A stretch of 19,470 nucleotides of DNA from an uncultured Eubacteriales bacterium (GTDB lineage: Bacteria > Bacillota > Clostridia > Oscillospirales > Butyricicoccaceae): NCBI GenBank assembly GCA_910586105.1, contig CAJUGU010000067.1, positions 1 to 19,470 of the forward strand. The letters run 5' to 3'. Below are positions 7,556 to 14,845 of the stretch, in pieces (position 1 is the first letter of the stretch; each line of letters begins with the position of its first letter). The position numbers and the translations under genes were made by a program. Under the pieces are notes generated by a model, which was not told the DNA's origin, ran no database searches, and saw only the letters and a program-made list of their open reading frames with translations.

Positions 7556-7593
7556 AAAAACTGGCTCCTTTCCCAAAACTGCAAACTGTAAAA

Positions 7594-7622
7594 ATTATAG
7601 CACGGTTTCGGGAGGGGCGCAA
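7594..7622 (-). promoter_or_regulatory. Promoter of thioesterase-mutY
   Basis: On the minus strand, TATAAT (7599-7594) is preceded by TG plus one base, an extended -10. It is 17 bp from a weak -35, TTGCGC (7622-7617). It is followed by the thioesterase ribosome site and diverges from the PadR promoter about 57 bp away. Confidence 0.7.
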
Positions 7623-7678
7623 GCGCTGGCTCACAGTTCCACGGCCTGACGTTCATAATTTATTTGCAAACGCCCCGC

Positions 7679-7715
7679 TTGACAGGCGCATATTATACGT
7701 TGTATAATATTATAC
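7679..7715 (+). promoter_or_regulatory. PadR-operon promoter with a three-half-site operator
   Basis: TTGACA (7679-7684) and TATAAT (7703-7708), with an 18-bp spacer, form a near-consensus promoter. Perfect arms ATATTATAC (7690-7698) and GTATAATAT (7702-7710) flank a 3-bp centre. GTATAATATTATAC (7702-7715) is itself a perfect palindrome. The site therefore reads as three successive 7-bp half-sites in alternating orientation, covering the spacer and -10. Autorepression by the PadR protein encoded just downstream is the natural inference. Confidence 0.8.
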
Positions 7716-7744
7716 ACAGAAGATGAAGAAAGGGGGATGGCGGT

Positions 7745-8059
7745 ATGGCCTTTCCGGTAACATCCGCGCTGCTCGATGCGATCGTCCTTGCCGTCGTTGC
7801 CCGGGAAAGCACCTACGGCTACAAGATCACACAGGACGTGCGGCAGGTCATGGAGATCTCCGAATCCACGCTGTACCCGGTGCTGCGGCGGCTGCTCAAG
7901 GACGGCAGCTTGTCGACTTACGATCAGGCGATCGCGGGGCGTATCCGGCGCTATTACCAGATCACGCCCGCCGGTCTGGAAAAGCTGAAGGCATACCGTG
8001 CCGATTGGATCGCCTATCGGGATTCCATTGAGAAGGTGATAGGGGGAGATACGCAATGA
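7745..8059 (+). CDS. PadR-family transcriptional regulator
   Basis: This 104-aa winged-helix repressor starts at an ATG with AAGGGGG eight bases upstream. The sequence shows the PadR core: TYGYKITQDV, then a helix and ESTLYPVLRRLLKDGSL as recognition helix and wing entry, and RRYYQITPAGLEKLKAYRADW as wing and dimer helix. It lacks a long C-terminal domain, as is usual for the short PadR group paired with HAAS membrane proteins. Its stop overlaps the next ATG (ATGA), so regulator and membrane protein are coupled. It probably binds the palindromic operator at 7690-7715 and controls this operon. Confidence 0.95.
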   Translation: MAFPVTSALLDAIVLAVVARESTYGYKITQDVRQVMEISESTLYPVLRRLLKDGSLSTYDQAIAGRIRRYYQITPAGLEKLKAYRADWIAYRDSIEKVIGGDTQ

Positions 8060-8778
8060 CAGCCTATGAATATATGAACGCGCTGCGCGAAGCGCTCGGC
8101 GTTTTGCCGGAGGAGGAACGCGCGAACGCGATCCGTTACTATGAAGAATATTTCCTCGACGCAGGCCCGGAAAACGAGGCGCGCGTGATCGAAGAGCTGG
8201 GCGCGCCCGAGCAGGTCGCCCAGCAGATCCTGAACGATTACAAAGAGATCGTGCGCGCTGCCCCGCGCAGCGAACCGGGCGCGGAGGCGGGACCGGAACC
8301 TATCTTCGGCGAGGCGGAGGAGGCGCCGCGTCCGCGCCGCTCGCCGCTGGTCAGTTTCCTGGCGCTTTGCGGGGCGCTGTTCCTGGGGGTCACGATCGGC
8401 ATACCGCTGCTGGCCAGCGGGGTCGCGGCGATCTTCTCGCTGGTCGTCGCGGTGCTGACCCTGATCGGCGTTATTCTGCTCGCCGGGGTGCTGCTGTTCG
8501 CCGTGCTGCCGCTCGCGCTGCTGCTGGCCGGGTTCCTGCTGTGCGTGTTTTCGTTGTTCCTGTGGACGATGCCCGCGTCGGCGCTCGTGACTCTGGGCGT
8601 GGGCCTGTGCCTGTTTGCAATCGGCATATTGCTTGGCGCCGGCTGTATGCGGCTCGGGGCCGCAGCCTTCCGCCCGCTGCTGCGTGCCGGCGGCTGGTGC
8701 ATCGAGCAGCTCGGCAGGCTCCTGCGGCTGGTGGCCGGTGCGATCTCCCGTTTTATAGACCGACTGAAAGGGGTGTAA
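8056..8778 (+). CDS. HAAS/DUF1700-type membrane protein
   Basis: The 240-aa product begins with a HAAS (DUF1700) alpha-helical domain of about 70 residues: EYMNALREALGVLPEEERANAIRYYEEYFLDAG, then VIEELGAPEQVAQQIL. After an acidic linker (about 75-95) it has three or four long hydrophobic helices between about 97 and 200. It ends with an amphipathic, basic tail. HAAS proteins are typically encoded next to PadR and DUF4097 genes, as here, and are linked to envelope regulation; the biochemical role is unknown. The unusually Leu/Ala/Gly-rich membrane part gives very high GC. Confidence 0.9.
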   Translation: MTAYEYMNALREALGVLPEEERANAIRYYEEYFLDAGPENEARVIEELGAPEQVAQQILNDYKEIVRAAPRSEPGAEAGPEPIFGEAEEAPRPRRSPLVSFLALCGALFLGVTIGIPLLASGVAAIFSLVVAVLTLIGVILLAGVLLFAVLPLALLLAGFLLCVFSLFLWTMPASALVTLGVGLCLFAIGILLGAGCMRLGAAAFRPLLRAGGWCIEQLGRLLRLVAGAISRFIDRLKGV

Positions 8779-8782
8779 GGCC

Positions 8783-8953
8783 GTGAAATTCCTGTTTCGC
8801 TTGAGTATGTCGCTGTTTTCGCTCGCGCTTCTTGCCTGCCTTGGCGGCGTAGCGGCGCTGGTGATGTTGGTGTTGCTGCCGTTGGCGGCGGTATTTGGCG
8901 GCGTGGCGCTCGTCGTGTTCGTCGGGCTGTGCCTGCTGCTGCTGATTTTTTGA
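8783..8953 (+). CDS. 56-aa hydrophobic membrane protein
   Basis: This small gene starts with GTG four bases after the stop of the HAAS gene. AAAGGGG lies nine bases upstream, inside the end of that gene. The predicted product starts MKFLFRLSMSLFSLALLACL and continues with two hydrophobic helices (about 9-33 and 36-55) containing almost no charge. It ends 25 bp before the DUF4097 gene. Position, strand, ribosome site and composition support translation. No family is recognised. Small hydrophobic proteins at this place in PadR-HAAS-DUF4097 operons could be membrane partners. Confidence 0.7.
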   Translation: MKFLFRLSMSLFSLALLACLGGVAALVMLVLLPLAAVFGGVALVVFVGLCLLLLIF

Positions 8954-8978
8954 AAAATGACGGAAAGGGGTTTGACCA

Positions 8979-9818
8979 ATGAAAAATTTGATCCGGATCT
9001 GCGCGGCGGTGCTGGTCGTCGGCCTGCTGTGCTGCATCGGCGGCGCGGCGGCGGGCGGGCGGCTGTATTCTACCATCCGCGGCAACACGCTGCTGCCCTT
9101 TGGATGGGGGGTGCCACGGCTGCAGTCGGCTGAGGAGGACGCTTCGGCGGGCGGGTCGGGAAGGCACGGCATCCAAAGCCCGGTCTGGGAGCCGTCCCTG
9201 CCGGAGCCTGGGGGCGATCTTCCGGCGATCGACGGCGCACTGCCCGGCGTGACGGAAATCAGGGAATTGGACATCGATCTGGGCGCGGGCAATTACCGCA
9301 TCGTGACCGGGGACGCTTACGGCATGGAGTTTCCGCACGGCAGCTATGGCGACGACTGGATCGAAAGCGATATCGACGACGGCGTCTGGAAGATCCACAC
9401 GGACAGCAGCTGGCTCAATTTTGGTTTTGGCGACGCGCGTTCCTGTACGATCGTCGTGCCGGAGGGCTGCACGGTAGAAAAGCTCGAAATCTCGGTCGGG
9501 GCGGCGAATGTAGAGGCCGACGCCCTGATGACCGCCGAAAAGGTCGAGCTTGAGGTCGGGGCAGGCAACCTGACCATTTCCGGGATCGCGTTCACCGACC
9601 GGCTGGACGCGGAAGTCGGCGCGGGCAACCTGGATCTCGGCCTGCCCGGAGCGCCGGAGGACTACCGTTTCGACGCGGAAGTCGCGATGGGGACTATTAC
9701 CGTGAACGGCAGCGATCTGGTTACGGGACTGATCGGCAGCGCCCACCGGGGCGATGGCTCGCTGCGGGTCGATATTGAGACCGGTATGGGCTGCGTCAAT
9801 ATTTATACGGAGAAGTGA
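8979..9818 (+). CDS. DUF4097-family membrane-anchored beta-repeat protein
   Basis: The 279-aa product starts at an ATG with AAAGGGG eight bases upstream. Residues 4-26 form a signal/anchor helix with Cys-Cys near its end; a lipobox is not clear. A low-complexity Ser/Gly/Pro linker follows to about residue 85. From about 88 onward the protein is a regular series of beta strands with recurring short turns: DLGAGNYRI, SVGAANVEA, EVGAGNLTI, EVGAGNLDL and EVAMGTITV. This is the DUF4097 (putative adhesin-like) right-handed beta pattern. It probably faces outside the membrane and pairs functionally with the HAAS protein; ligand and function are unknown. Confidence 0.9.
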   Translation: MKNLIRICAAVLVVGLLCCIGGAAAGGRLYSTIRGNTLLPFGWGVPRLQSAEEDASAGGSGRHGIQSPVWEPSLPEPGGDLPAIDGALPGVTEIRELDIDLGAGNYRIVTGDAYGMEFPHGSYGDDWIESDIDDGVWKIHTDSSWLNFGFGDARSCTIVVPEGCTVEKLEISVGAANVEADALMTAEKVELEVGAGNLTISGIAFTDRLDAEVGAGNLDLGLPGAPEDYRFDAEVAMGTITVNGSDLVTGLIGSAHRGDGSLRVDIETGMGCVNIYTEK

Positions 9819-9921
9819 CAAATCGGCAGAGACCAAGCCGGTCAAGAAATCCGAGAGACCGCGTAAAAAGCGGTTCGTTCCAATGGATCCTATCATAAAA
9901 TGTGGAGAAGGAGAGATCACA

Positions 9922-10113
9922 ATGGAAAAGCGCCTTTATCGAAGTGAAACCAACCGCATCCTCTGCGGCGTATGCGGAGGCATAGGGGAATATTTCGGCA
10001 TCGACCCCACGCTGGTACGGCTGGCGTTCGTACTGTTTATGTTCGGCGCAGCCTCAGGACTGTTCGCATATCTGGTGGCGGCGGTCATTATCCCGACGCA
10101 AAGCCAGCTTTAA
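9922..10113 (+). CDS. PspC-domain membrane protein
   Basis: The 63-aa product is essentially one PspC domain: KRLYRSETNRILCGVCGGIGEYFGIDPTLVRL followed by one hydrophobic helix ending AAVIIP. AGAAGGAG lies eight bases before the ATG at 9922; the open frame extends upstream but without a better start. It lies 103 bp after the DUF4097 gene on the same strand, and no terminator is seen between them, so it is probably the last gene of the envelope operon. PspC domains are associated with membrane-stress responses; the link here is by context. Confidence 0.93.
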   Translation: MEKRLYRSETNRILCGVCGGIGEYFGIDPTLVRLAFVLFMFGAASGLFAYLVAAVIIPTQSQL

Positions 10114-10124
10114 AAGGCAAAGCC

Positions 10125-10155
10125 AAAGGCCGGGCGCGGTGAGCGTCCGGCCTTT
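10125..10155. terminator. Hairpin between convergent genes
   Basis: A 13-bp stem (10125-10137 with 10143-10155, one G-T pair) with a 5-nt loop follows pspC. The plus strand lacks a T-run. Read on the minus strand, the stem is followed by GGCTTTGCCTTTT, giving weak terminator character. It probably shields the convergent units from each other. Confidence 0.65.
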
Positions 10156-10187
10156 GCCGTAACGGGGCGGTCCCGGCCGCGCATGGA

Positions 10188-10219
10188 AAAGCGCTTCCCC
10201 GCATCAGGAGAAGCGCTTT
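10188..10219 (-). terminator. Terminator overlapping the ylmC 3' end, with the stop codon in its loop
   Basis: On the minus strand, AAAGCGCTTC (10219-10210) pairs with GAAGCGCTTT (10197-10188), followed by TCC. The TGA stop (10206-10204) of the YlmC-like gene lies in the loop, so the final codons build the 5' arm. The T-run is short. Confidence 0.7.
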
Positions 10220-10497
10220 AAAAAACCGGGTTTTTCCCTGGGGCGGCGGATCGGGGCCTCGAACCGTACTAATATGATATCTTCCCCGATCTTTTCGATC
10301 CGATCCCATGGGATAATATAATCATCCTCGCGGCCAAACAGGCCGAAAAAACGCGCCCGCCCCGGGACGATCAACGCGACCACCCGGCCGCACATGATAT
10401 CGACTTCCAGATCGCCGACATAACCCATGCGGCGCCCGTCGCACAGGTTGATCACCTCCCTGCACCGCAGCTCCGCCAAACGGCAGCCCTCCGCCAT
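10204..10497 (-). CDS. ylmC: YlmC/YmxH-family PRC-barrel sporulation protein
   Basis: The 97-aa product has the family opening RLAELRCREVINLCDGRRMGYVGDLEVD and then a PRC-barrel-like run through VALIVPG, DDYIIPWDRIEKIGEDIILV. This matches the 80-100 aa YlmC/YmxH group of Firmicutes, which is implicated in sporulation without a defined biochemical role. The start is the ATG at 10497, six bases after GGAGGG; an ATG 24 bp upstream would contain that ribosome site. It ends the hydrogenase-M23-deacetylase run with a 20-bp gap from the deacetylase. Confidence 0.88.
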   Translation of the reverse strand: MAEGCRLAELRCREVINLCDGRRMGYVGDLEVDIMCGRVVALIVPGRARFFGLFGREDDYIIPWDRIEKIGEDIILVRFEAPIRRPREKPGFLKRFS

Positions 10498-10517
10498 TGC
10501 GCTCCCTCCTCTGCCTT

Positions 10518-11414
10518 TCAAATGCCGATCTTATCCATCATCGTTTGCGTGCTCAAGCCCGCCGGACGGTTCCAACGTTTCATACCCAACAGGCAGGAAG
10601 GGTCGCCGGTCAGCTCATTGATCCCTTCCTCGCAGCCCAGGGTACAGCGGAACCCTAACGACCGCATCACCTCCGCCGCCTCCCAGCTGCACGCGCCAAA
10701 GGGGTATGTATAACAGGTCGGGACGGGCAGCCCCGCATCCTCTAGCAGCTGCTGGAGCCGTTCGGTATCCTGGGTCAGGAACTCCCGGTAATCGGTTTCC
10801 GCCTCCCCGCGCATGCGCAGGCACCCCCGGCGTTCGCCGTAGGTATGCAGATCCCAGGAATGGTTCTGCACCTCGAAAACGCCGCTTTCGGAAAGCTCCC
10901 GCAAATGGTCGACCGTCAGGTACGACCAATAGGCGTTCTCCTGCCCGCTCCGCGTGAACAGCTCGGTCTGTGCGCCGATCACGGATACCACCGCTTTCAT
11001 CCCCAGCTCCTTCAGGATCGGGTATGCATATAGATAGTTGTTATAACAGCCGTCGTCAAAGGTCACCATGACCGGCTGCTCGGGCAGAGGCACGCCGTCC
11101 TCGACATAGGCCAGCAGATCCGCAACGACCACGGTGTGATAACCGTTTTCCTTCAAATATTCCATGTCCTGCCGGAACATATCCGGGGAAAGCACATAAT
11201 CCCCCTGCCGGGCGTCGTCCTTCAGCAGGCTGTGATACATCAGGATCGGGAGCTGCACCCCCGTCTGGGTACGCGCCGCCTGGATTGCTTCGCGGTCGCC
11301 CAGCCCATACCCCAATACGCCGCAGAAAACCAGCACTGTCAGCACCGCCTGCGTGACCGTTGACCGAAAGCCGCTATGACGGCGTGTAGAGCAAGAAATC
11401 ATATTCCCGCACAT
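10518..11414 (-). CDS. Membrane-anchored polysaccharide deacetylase (CE4)
   Basis: The 298-aa product probably N-deacetylates peptidoglycan or another extracellular polysaccharide. After a transmembrane helix (about residues 20-38) comes the NodB-type fold: LPILMYHSLL, VMVTFDDGCYNN with the catalytic/metal Asp pair, QNHSWDLH supplying the metal histidines, and YTYPFGAC. The start is uncertain. The ATG at 11414 has GGAGG about nine bases upstream; the ATG at 11402 has AAGGAG about 12 bases away. Either way it overlaps the 3' end of the M23 gene, so the two cell-wall enzymes are coupled. The open frame further upstream is a shadow of the M23 gene. Confidence 0.88.
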   Translation of the reverse strand: MCGNMISCSTRRHSGFRSTVTQAVLTVLVFCGVLGYGLGDREAIQAARTQTGVQLPILMYHSLLKDDARQGDYVLSPDMFRQDMEYLKENGYHTVVVADLLAYVEDGVPLPEQPVMVTFDDGCYNNYLYAYPILKELGMKAVVSVIGAQTELFTRSGQENAYWSYLTVDHLRELSESGVFEVQNHSWDLHTYGERRGCLRMRGEAETDYREFLTQDTERLQQLLEDAGLPVPTCYTYPFGACSWEAAEVMRSLGFRCTLGCEEGINELTGDPSCLLGMKRWNRPAGLSTQTMMDKIGI

Positions 11415-12441
11415 ACTCCTTTCCCTCCGCATGGACGGTAGCGCGATGCCGGTCAAGCAGCTGTGTGATCGCGTACAGATCCACCCAGATCTCGTTATTG
11501 GATTCCTTTTGCGATTCGTCAAACACCAGTTCAAGCCCATAATGCAGGTGCGGGGTTTGGATCCCGTTGACGTTCTCGGTGTGGGAATAACCGGTCTGTC
11601 CCAGATAACCGATCACATCCCCGGCCATGACTCGCTGGCCCTCCGTCAGCCCTTCCGCGTAGGGATGATCCTTGCGCAAATGCGCGTAATAATAATAGCG
11701 CTTCCCATCCAGCGAGCGGATACCGACCCGCCAGCCGCCGTACTGGTTCCAGCCCAGCGCCTCCACAACGCCGGTCTCGACCGCCGTCACCGGCGTGCCG
11801 ACGCTCCCCATCATGTCATGCCCCAGGTGGCGGCGGCGATAGCCATACGACCGCGACGCGCCGAAATCGTCGAAATGGTTGTACCAATACCCTTCCGCCA
11901 ACGGCGAAAATACCCGAAGCCCATAGCGCGCCTCCCAACGGTCGTCTTTCAGCTCCTGCAAATGCCAGCCGACGAATCCGTCCAGCACCGCGCCGTATAC
12001 CTGACGAAAATATCCATAATATTGCAGCCCGTCGGTCAGGTCTTCCACCGACGTACCGGCATGCAGCTTTTCCAGGACGGCGTCCATATCGGCGGGGTGA
12101 TAACGCTTCCATTCGCCGCCGTATTTTGCCGCCAGGATCGAAAGCACGTCGATCCAACAGACTGCGCCTTCGCATTCGAGATCGTCGGCAAGCGCGCGAT
12201 CAAGCGCGGCATACGGCACGTTGAATTCGGCGTATCGGATGAACGATCCCTCGGCCGCGTGCGCCGTCAGCAGGATCATGACCGTAGCCAGCGCCAGCGC
12301 TGCGGCGGTAAGCTGCCGCGACCATGCCTTCAGTTTCCGTCCGAGCGGGCGGCTGTCCCTCTGCGCCGCAGGCTGCGGTCTCCGTCCGCGCCGTCGGGCT
12401 CCGGCCCGCTCCCGCGTCTGGGGCGTCCAGAAAATTTTCAC
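11374..12441 (-). CDS. M23-family (LytM-like) metallopeptidase with N-terminal anchor
   Basis: The 355-aa product has a very basic cytoplasmic head (arginine-rich, residues 10-40), one membrane helix (about 43-62) and an uncharacterised helical domain to about 195. The peptidase domain has RRHLGHDMMG (H-x3-D zinc ligands), TPVTAVETGVV and the terminal HLHYGLEL (HxH). All zinc ligands are present, so it is probably an active peptidoglycan endopeptidase acting outside the membrane. The start is GTG, with GGGGAGG about nine bases upstream. That ribosome site forms one arm of a perfect hairpin (12451-12491). The neighbours, a deacetylase and YlmC, suggest a cell-wall or sporulation role. Confidence 0.92.
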   Translation of the reverse strand: MKIFWTPQTRERAGARRRGRRPQPAAQRDSRPLGRKLKAWSRQLTAAALALATVMILLTAHAAEGSFIRYAEFNVPYAALDRALADDLECEGAVCWIDVLSILAAKYGGEWKRYHPADMDAVLEKLHAGTSVEDLTDGLQYYGYFRQVYGAVLDGFVGWHLQELKDDRWEARYGLRVFSPLAEGYWYNHFDDFGASRSYGYRRRHLGHDMMGSVGTPVTAVETGVVEALGWNQYGGWRVGIRSLDGKRYYYYAHLRKDHPYAEGLTEGQRVMAGDVIGYLGQTGYSHTENVNGIQTPHLHYGLELVFDESQKESNNEIWVDLYAITQLLDRHRATVHAEGKEYVREYDFLLYTPS

Positions 12442-12450
12442 AGCAAAACA

Positions 12451-12491
12451 CCTCCCCGGGCAGCCTTCTGTAAAAGGTATGCCCGGGGAGG
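12451..12491 (-). promoter_or_regulatory. Perfect hairpin that sequesters the M23 ribosome-binding site
   Basis: On the minus-strand message, CCTCCCCGGGCA (12491-12480) pairs perfectly with TGCCCGGGGAGG (12462-12451). The second arm contains the GGGGAGG ribosome site of the M23 gene. The 17-nt loop has further CCTT/AAGG pairing. The hairpin lies between the hydrogenase stop and the M23 start. It is therefore either a translational switch or a partial terminator, since TGTTTTG follows. Confidence 0.8.
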
Positions 12492-12516
12492 CGTATGTAT
12501 GCCATAAAATACGCGG

Positions 12517-13968
12517 TCAACGGATGGTTTGTACCTTCTCCTGATACTTTTCGATCGAATCGCCGACGCCGGCCTTGTCGCTCGCCTTGCCGTAATTATC
12601 AACCTTCATACGGCTTTTCGGTTCATGGGTCAGGCTTGCCGCGCCGCCTGCGCAGCCGCCGACGCATGCCATGCCTTCAATGAAATTCTTATCGAGCTTG
12701 CCGACCTTCGCCTTGAGCAGCGCGACCTTGCAGGCTTCGATGCCGTCGCAGATCTCGGGCTTGACGGCAAATTCCGCGCCGGTCTCTTTCACGACCTGCT
12801 GCACCGCTTCGGTCAGGCCGCCGGAACGGCCAAAGACGCGCCCGAAATAGGAGGCGTCGTCCACCGGGGTCTCCTCCAATGAAGTTTCGTCGATGCCCTG
12901 CGCGTCCAGCATTGCCTGCAGCTCTTCAAAGGTCAGCACAGAGTCGATCCACAGGTCGACGGACGGCAGCTGGATCTCCTGCTTTTTCGCGGTGCAGGGC
13001 CCGATGAAAATGGTTTTGACCGGGATCTCGGCATTGATCTTGATAAACCGGCCGATCTCCGCCATCGGGGAAAGGTTGTGCGAGATCTTGTCGGAAAGCT
13101 CGGGCACATGCTTGCGGATGTACGAAACAAACGCCGGGCAGCACGACGAGGTCAGGAAGCCCTTTTCGGCAAGTTCCTCGGTCTCCTTCTGCGCGACCAT
13201 ATCCGCGCCCATTGCCGCCTCCGCGATGTAATCAAAGCCCAGCTGACGCATTGCCGTCGCAAGCTGGCCGACCGTCGCCTTCTCAAACTGGGACGCAAGC
13301 GCAGGCGCTACGATCGCGACGACCTTGTAATCGTATTCGTCGCCCTTCTTCTTGTTCTTAATAATGTTGATCGCGTCCACCATAAACGATTTGTCCATGA
13401 TCGCGCCAAACGGGCAGGCATAGGCGCAGGCGCCGCAGGCGATGCACTTATCGATGTTGATCGACGCCTTTTTGTCCTCGTTCATTTTGACCGCGCCGAC
13501 CTTGCAGCTGCGTTCGCACGGACGGACGTTCTCGGTAATCGCGCCGTAGGGGCAGGCTTTCGCGCAGCGCCCGCACTCGATGCAGACATCCTCATTGATC
13601 TGCGCGCGGCCATTGCCTTCTTTGGTGATCGCCTGCTTCGGGCAGGCCTTGATGCAGCGGTGCGAAATACAGCCGCGGCACGACGGGCTGACGGTATACC
13701 GTTCGACCGGGCATTCGTCGCATGCGATCGGGATGACCTCGATCACGTTGGGGTTGCGGCGGTCGCCGCCCATCGCCAGCCGGACGCGTTCCTGCACGAT
13801 CGCCCGTTCTTTATACACGCAGCAGCGCATGGTCGCCTTGGGGCCCGGGGAAATGATCTTCGGGATCTCATAGTACGATTCCATCAGGTGCCCGTCATAG
13901 GCGCGCTGGGCGACCTCCTTTAAAACGTTGTACTTGAGCTGCATGACATCGGTTTCAAATGTTCTCAC
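12517..13968 (-). CDS. Monomeric [FeFe] hydrogenase, group B-like
   Basis: The 483-aa product has ferredoxin-like cluster motifs in the N-terminal half: SCRGCISHRCIKACP, CIECGRCAKACP and CIACGACAYACP. The H-cluster domain has TSSCCPAF (L1), IGPCTAKKQE (L2) and EGMACVGGCAGG (L3). The TSSCCP form, the long N-terminal domain with PIACDECPVERY and the length point to the group B monomeric enzymes of anaerobic Firmicutes, so H2 production or sensing with ferredoxin is inferred. The start is GTG with GGAAGGAG eight bases upstream. No maturases (HydE/F/G) are nearby. Confidence 0.95.
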   Translation of the reverse strand: MRTFETDVMQLKYNVLKEVAQRAYDGHLMESYYEIPKIISPGPKATMRCCVYKERAIVQERVRLAMGGDRRNPNVIEVIPIACDECPVERYTVSPSCRGCISHRCIKACPKQAITKEGNGRAQINEDVCIECGRCAKACPYGAITENVRPCERSCKVGAVKMNEDKKASINIDKCIACGACAYACPFGAIMDKSFMVDAINIIKNKKKGDEYDYKVVAIVAPALASQFEKATVGQLATAMRQLGFDYIAEAAMGADMVAQKETEELAEKGFLTSSCCPAFVSYIRKHVPELSDKISHNLSPMAEIGRFIKINAEIPVKTIFIGPCTAKKQEIQLPSVDLWIDSVLTFEELQAMLDAQGIDETSLEETPVDDASYFGRVFGRSGGLTEAVQQVVKETGAEFAVKPEICDGIEACKVALLKAKVGKLDKNFIEGMACVGGCAGGAASLTHEPKSRMKVDNYGKASDKAGVGDSIEKYQEKVQTIR

Positions 13969-14287
13969 TTGTTTTACTCCTTCCCTGTCCAGGTTTTGCG
14001 CGAAAGCGCCCGTCCCTTCTTAACGGGCGGCTCCGCTATGGTTGGTTCCTCCCAATACTTCCTTCTCGCAAACTATCGCAACGGGATGCTCCCGTGACGC
14101 GCATAAAAAAATATTCTGCGGGGGCCCGCGGGTAAACCCCCCCGTCCCGCCCGCAGGCGGAAACGGGAGTCAAGAGGGATAACATCCCTCTTGTGCCCGC
14201 CGCATAGGCGGCCGCCCCGGCGAGGGGCGGGGATCCAAGGGGCAGCGCCCCTTGGCGCCGTCCGCGAAGGACATCCCCCGGAGGGGC
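13969..14287. repeat. Intergenic block of stacked hairpins
   Basis: There is no gene in these 319 bp. From left to right: CGCCCGT/ACGGGCG (14007-14029) in the hydrogenase leader; ACGGGA-TGC-TCCCGT (14081-14095); an extremely GC-rich palindromic stretch (14118-14165); CAAGAGGGAT-AAC-ATCCCTCTTG (14171-14193), a 10-bp perfect stem; and element copy B (14229-14272). The block looks like a landing site for intergenic palindromic repeats. Confidence 0.75.
14229..14272 (-). repeat. Dispersed hairpin element, copy B
   Basis: The stem CCAAGGGGC (14235-14243) / GCCCCTTGG (14247-14255) with a 3-nt loop is followed by CGCCGTCCGCGAAGGAC. Its reverse complement aligns with 3594-3638. Outer bases and flanks are identical or nearly so, and where the stem differs the partner base changes too (A-T to G-C). 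Confidence 0.8.
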
Positions 14288-14845
14288 TCAGCTTCGGCGG
14301 TATGCGGCTGCGCCGTCGCGGTATAAACTGCCGCCCTGGCAGTCCATGGCAACAATGGCATAAAAATCTTTCACTGTGAGCCGCTTGACCGATTCGCAGC
14401 CCAGGTCTTCATACGCGACGACCTCAAGCGCTTCGACCGACGCCGCCTTGACCGCGCCCGCGCCCCCGATCGCAACCATGTATACACAACCGTTCTTCGC
14501 CATTGAATCCGCAACCGCCTGGCTGCGTACCCCCTTGCCGATCATGCATTTCAGGCCCGCCTCCATTAGGCGGGGCGCATACGGATCCATGCGCCCCGAG
14601 GTCGTCGGGCCGACCGATCCAATCGTTTGCCCCGGCTTCGCCGGGGTGGGGCCCGCATAATAGATCGCCGCCCCGTCTAAGTCAAAAGGCAGCGGCGCGC
14701 CGGTATCCATCGCTTCGACGATCCGTTTGTGCGCTGCGTCCCGCGCCGTGTAGACTGTGCCGGTCAGATGGACCGTGTCGCCCGCCCGGAGCATCGGCGC
14801 CATTTCGGCAAGCCGGTCGGTATGTAAGGCATAATGCGCCATCAT
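14288..14845 (-). CDS. Class I (Fe-S) fumarase / tartrate-dehydratase beta subunit
   Basis: The 185-aa product matches the C-terminal (swivelling) domain of iron-sulfur hydro-lyases: TGTVYTARDAAHKRIVEAM, a YYAGPTPAKPGQ stretch, GPTTSGRMDPYAP and MVAIGGAGAVKAASV. The enzyme hydrates fumarate or a related acid together with an alpha subunit that holds the [4Fe-4S] cluster. No alpha gene lies on either side within this window, which is unusual since alpha and beta normally adjoin. The start overlaps the DivIVA stop as ATGA; a second ATG 3 bp downstream has better ribosome-site spacing. The fold is clear; the substrate is not. Confidence 0.88.
   Translation of the reverse strand: MMAHYALHTDRLAEMAPMLRAGDTVHLTGTVYTARDAAHKRIVEAMDTGAPLPFDLDGAAIYYAGPTPAKPGQTIGSVGPTTSGRMDPYAPRLMEAGLKCMIGKGVRSQAVADSMAKNGCVYMVAIGGAGAVKAASVEALEVVAYEDLGCESVKRLTVKDFYAIVAMDCQGGSLYRDGAAAYRRS

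Noticed and set aside
8014..9920. Long minus-strand frames opposite the HAAS and DUF4097 genes
   Set aside because: Arg/Ala/Pro-rich shadows; the plus strand carries phased ribosome sites and overlapping starts.
12529..13923. Plus-strand frames opposite the hydrogenase
   Set aside because: Antisense of a gene with complete H-cluster and Fe-S motifs.
13969..14120. Riboswitch in the hydrogenase leader
   Set aside because: Several hairpins exist but I recognise no conserved riboswitch core, and part of the region consists of dispersed repeats.
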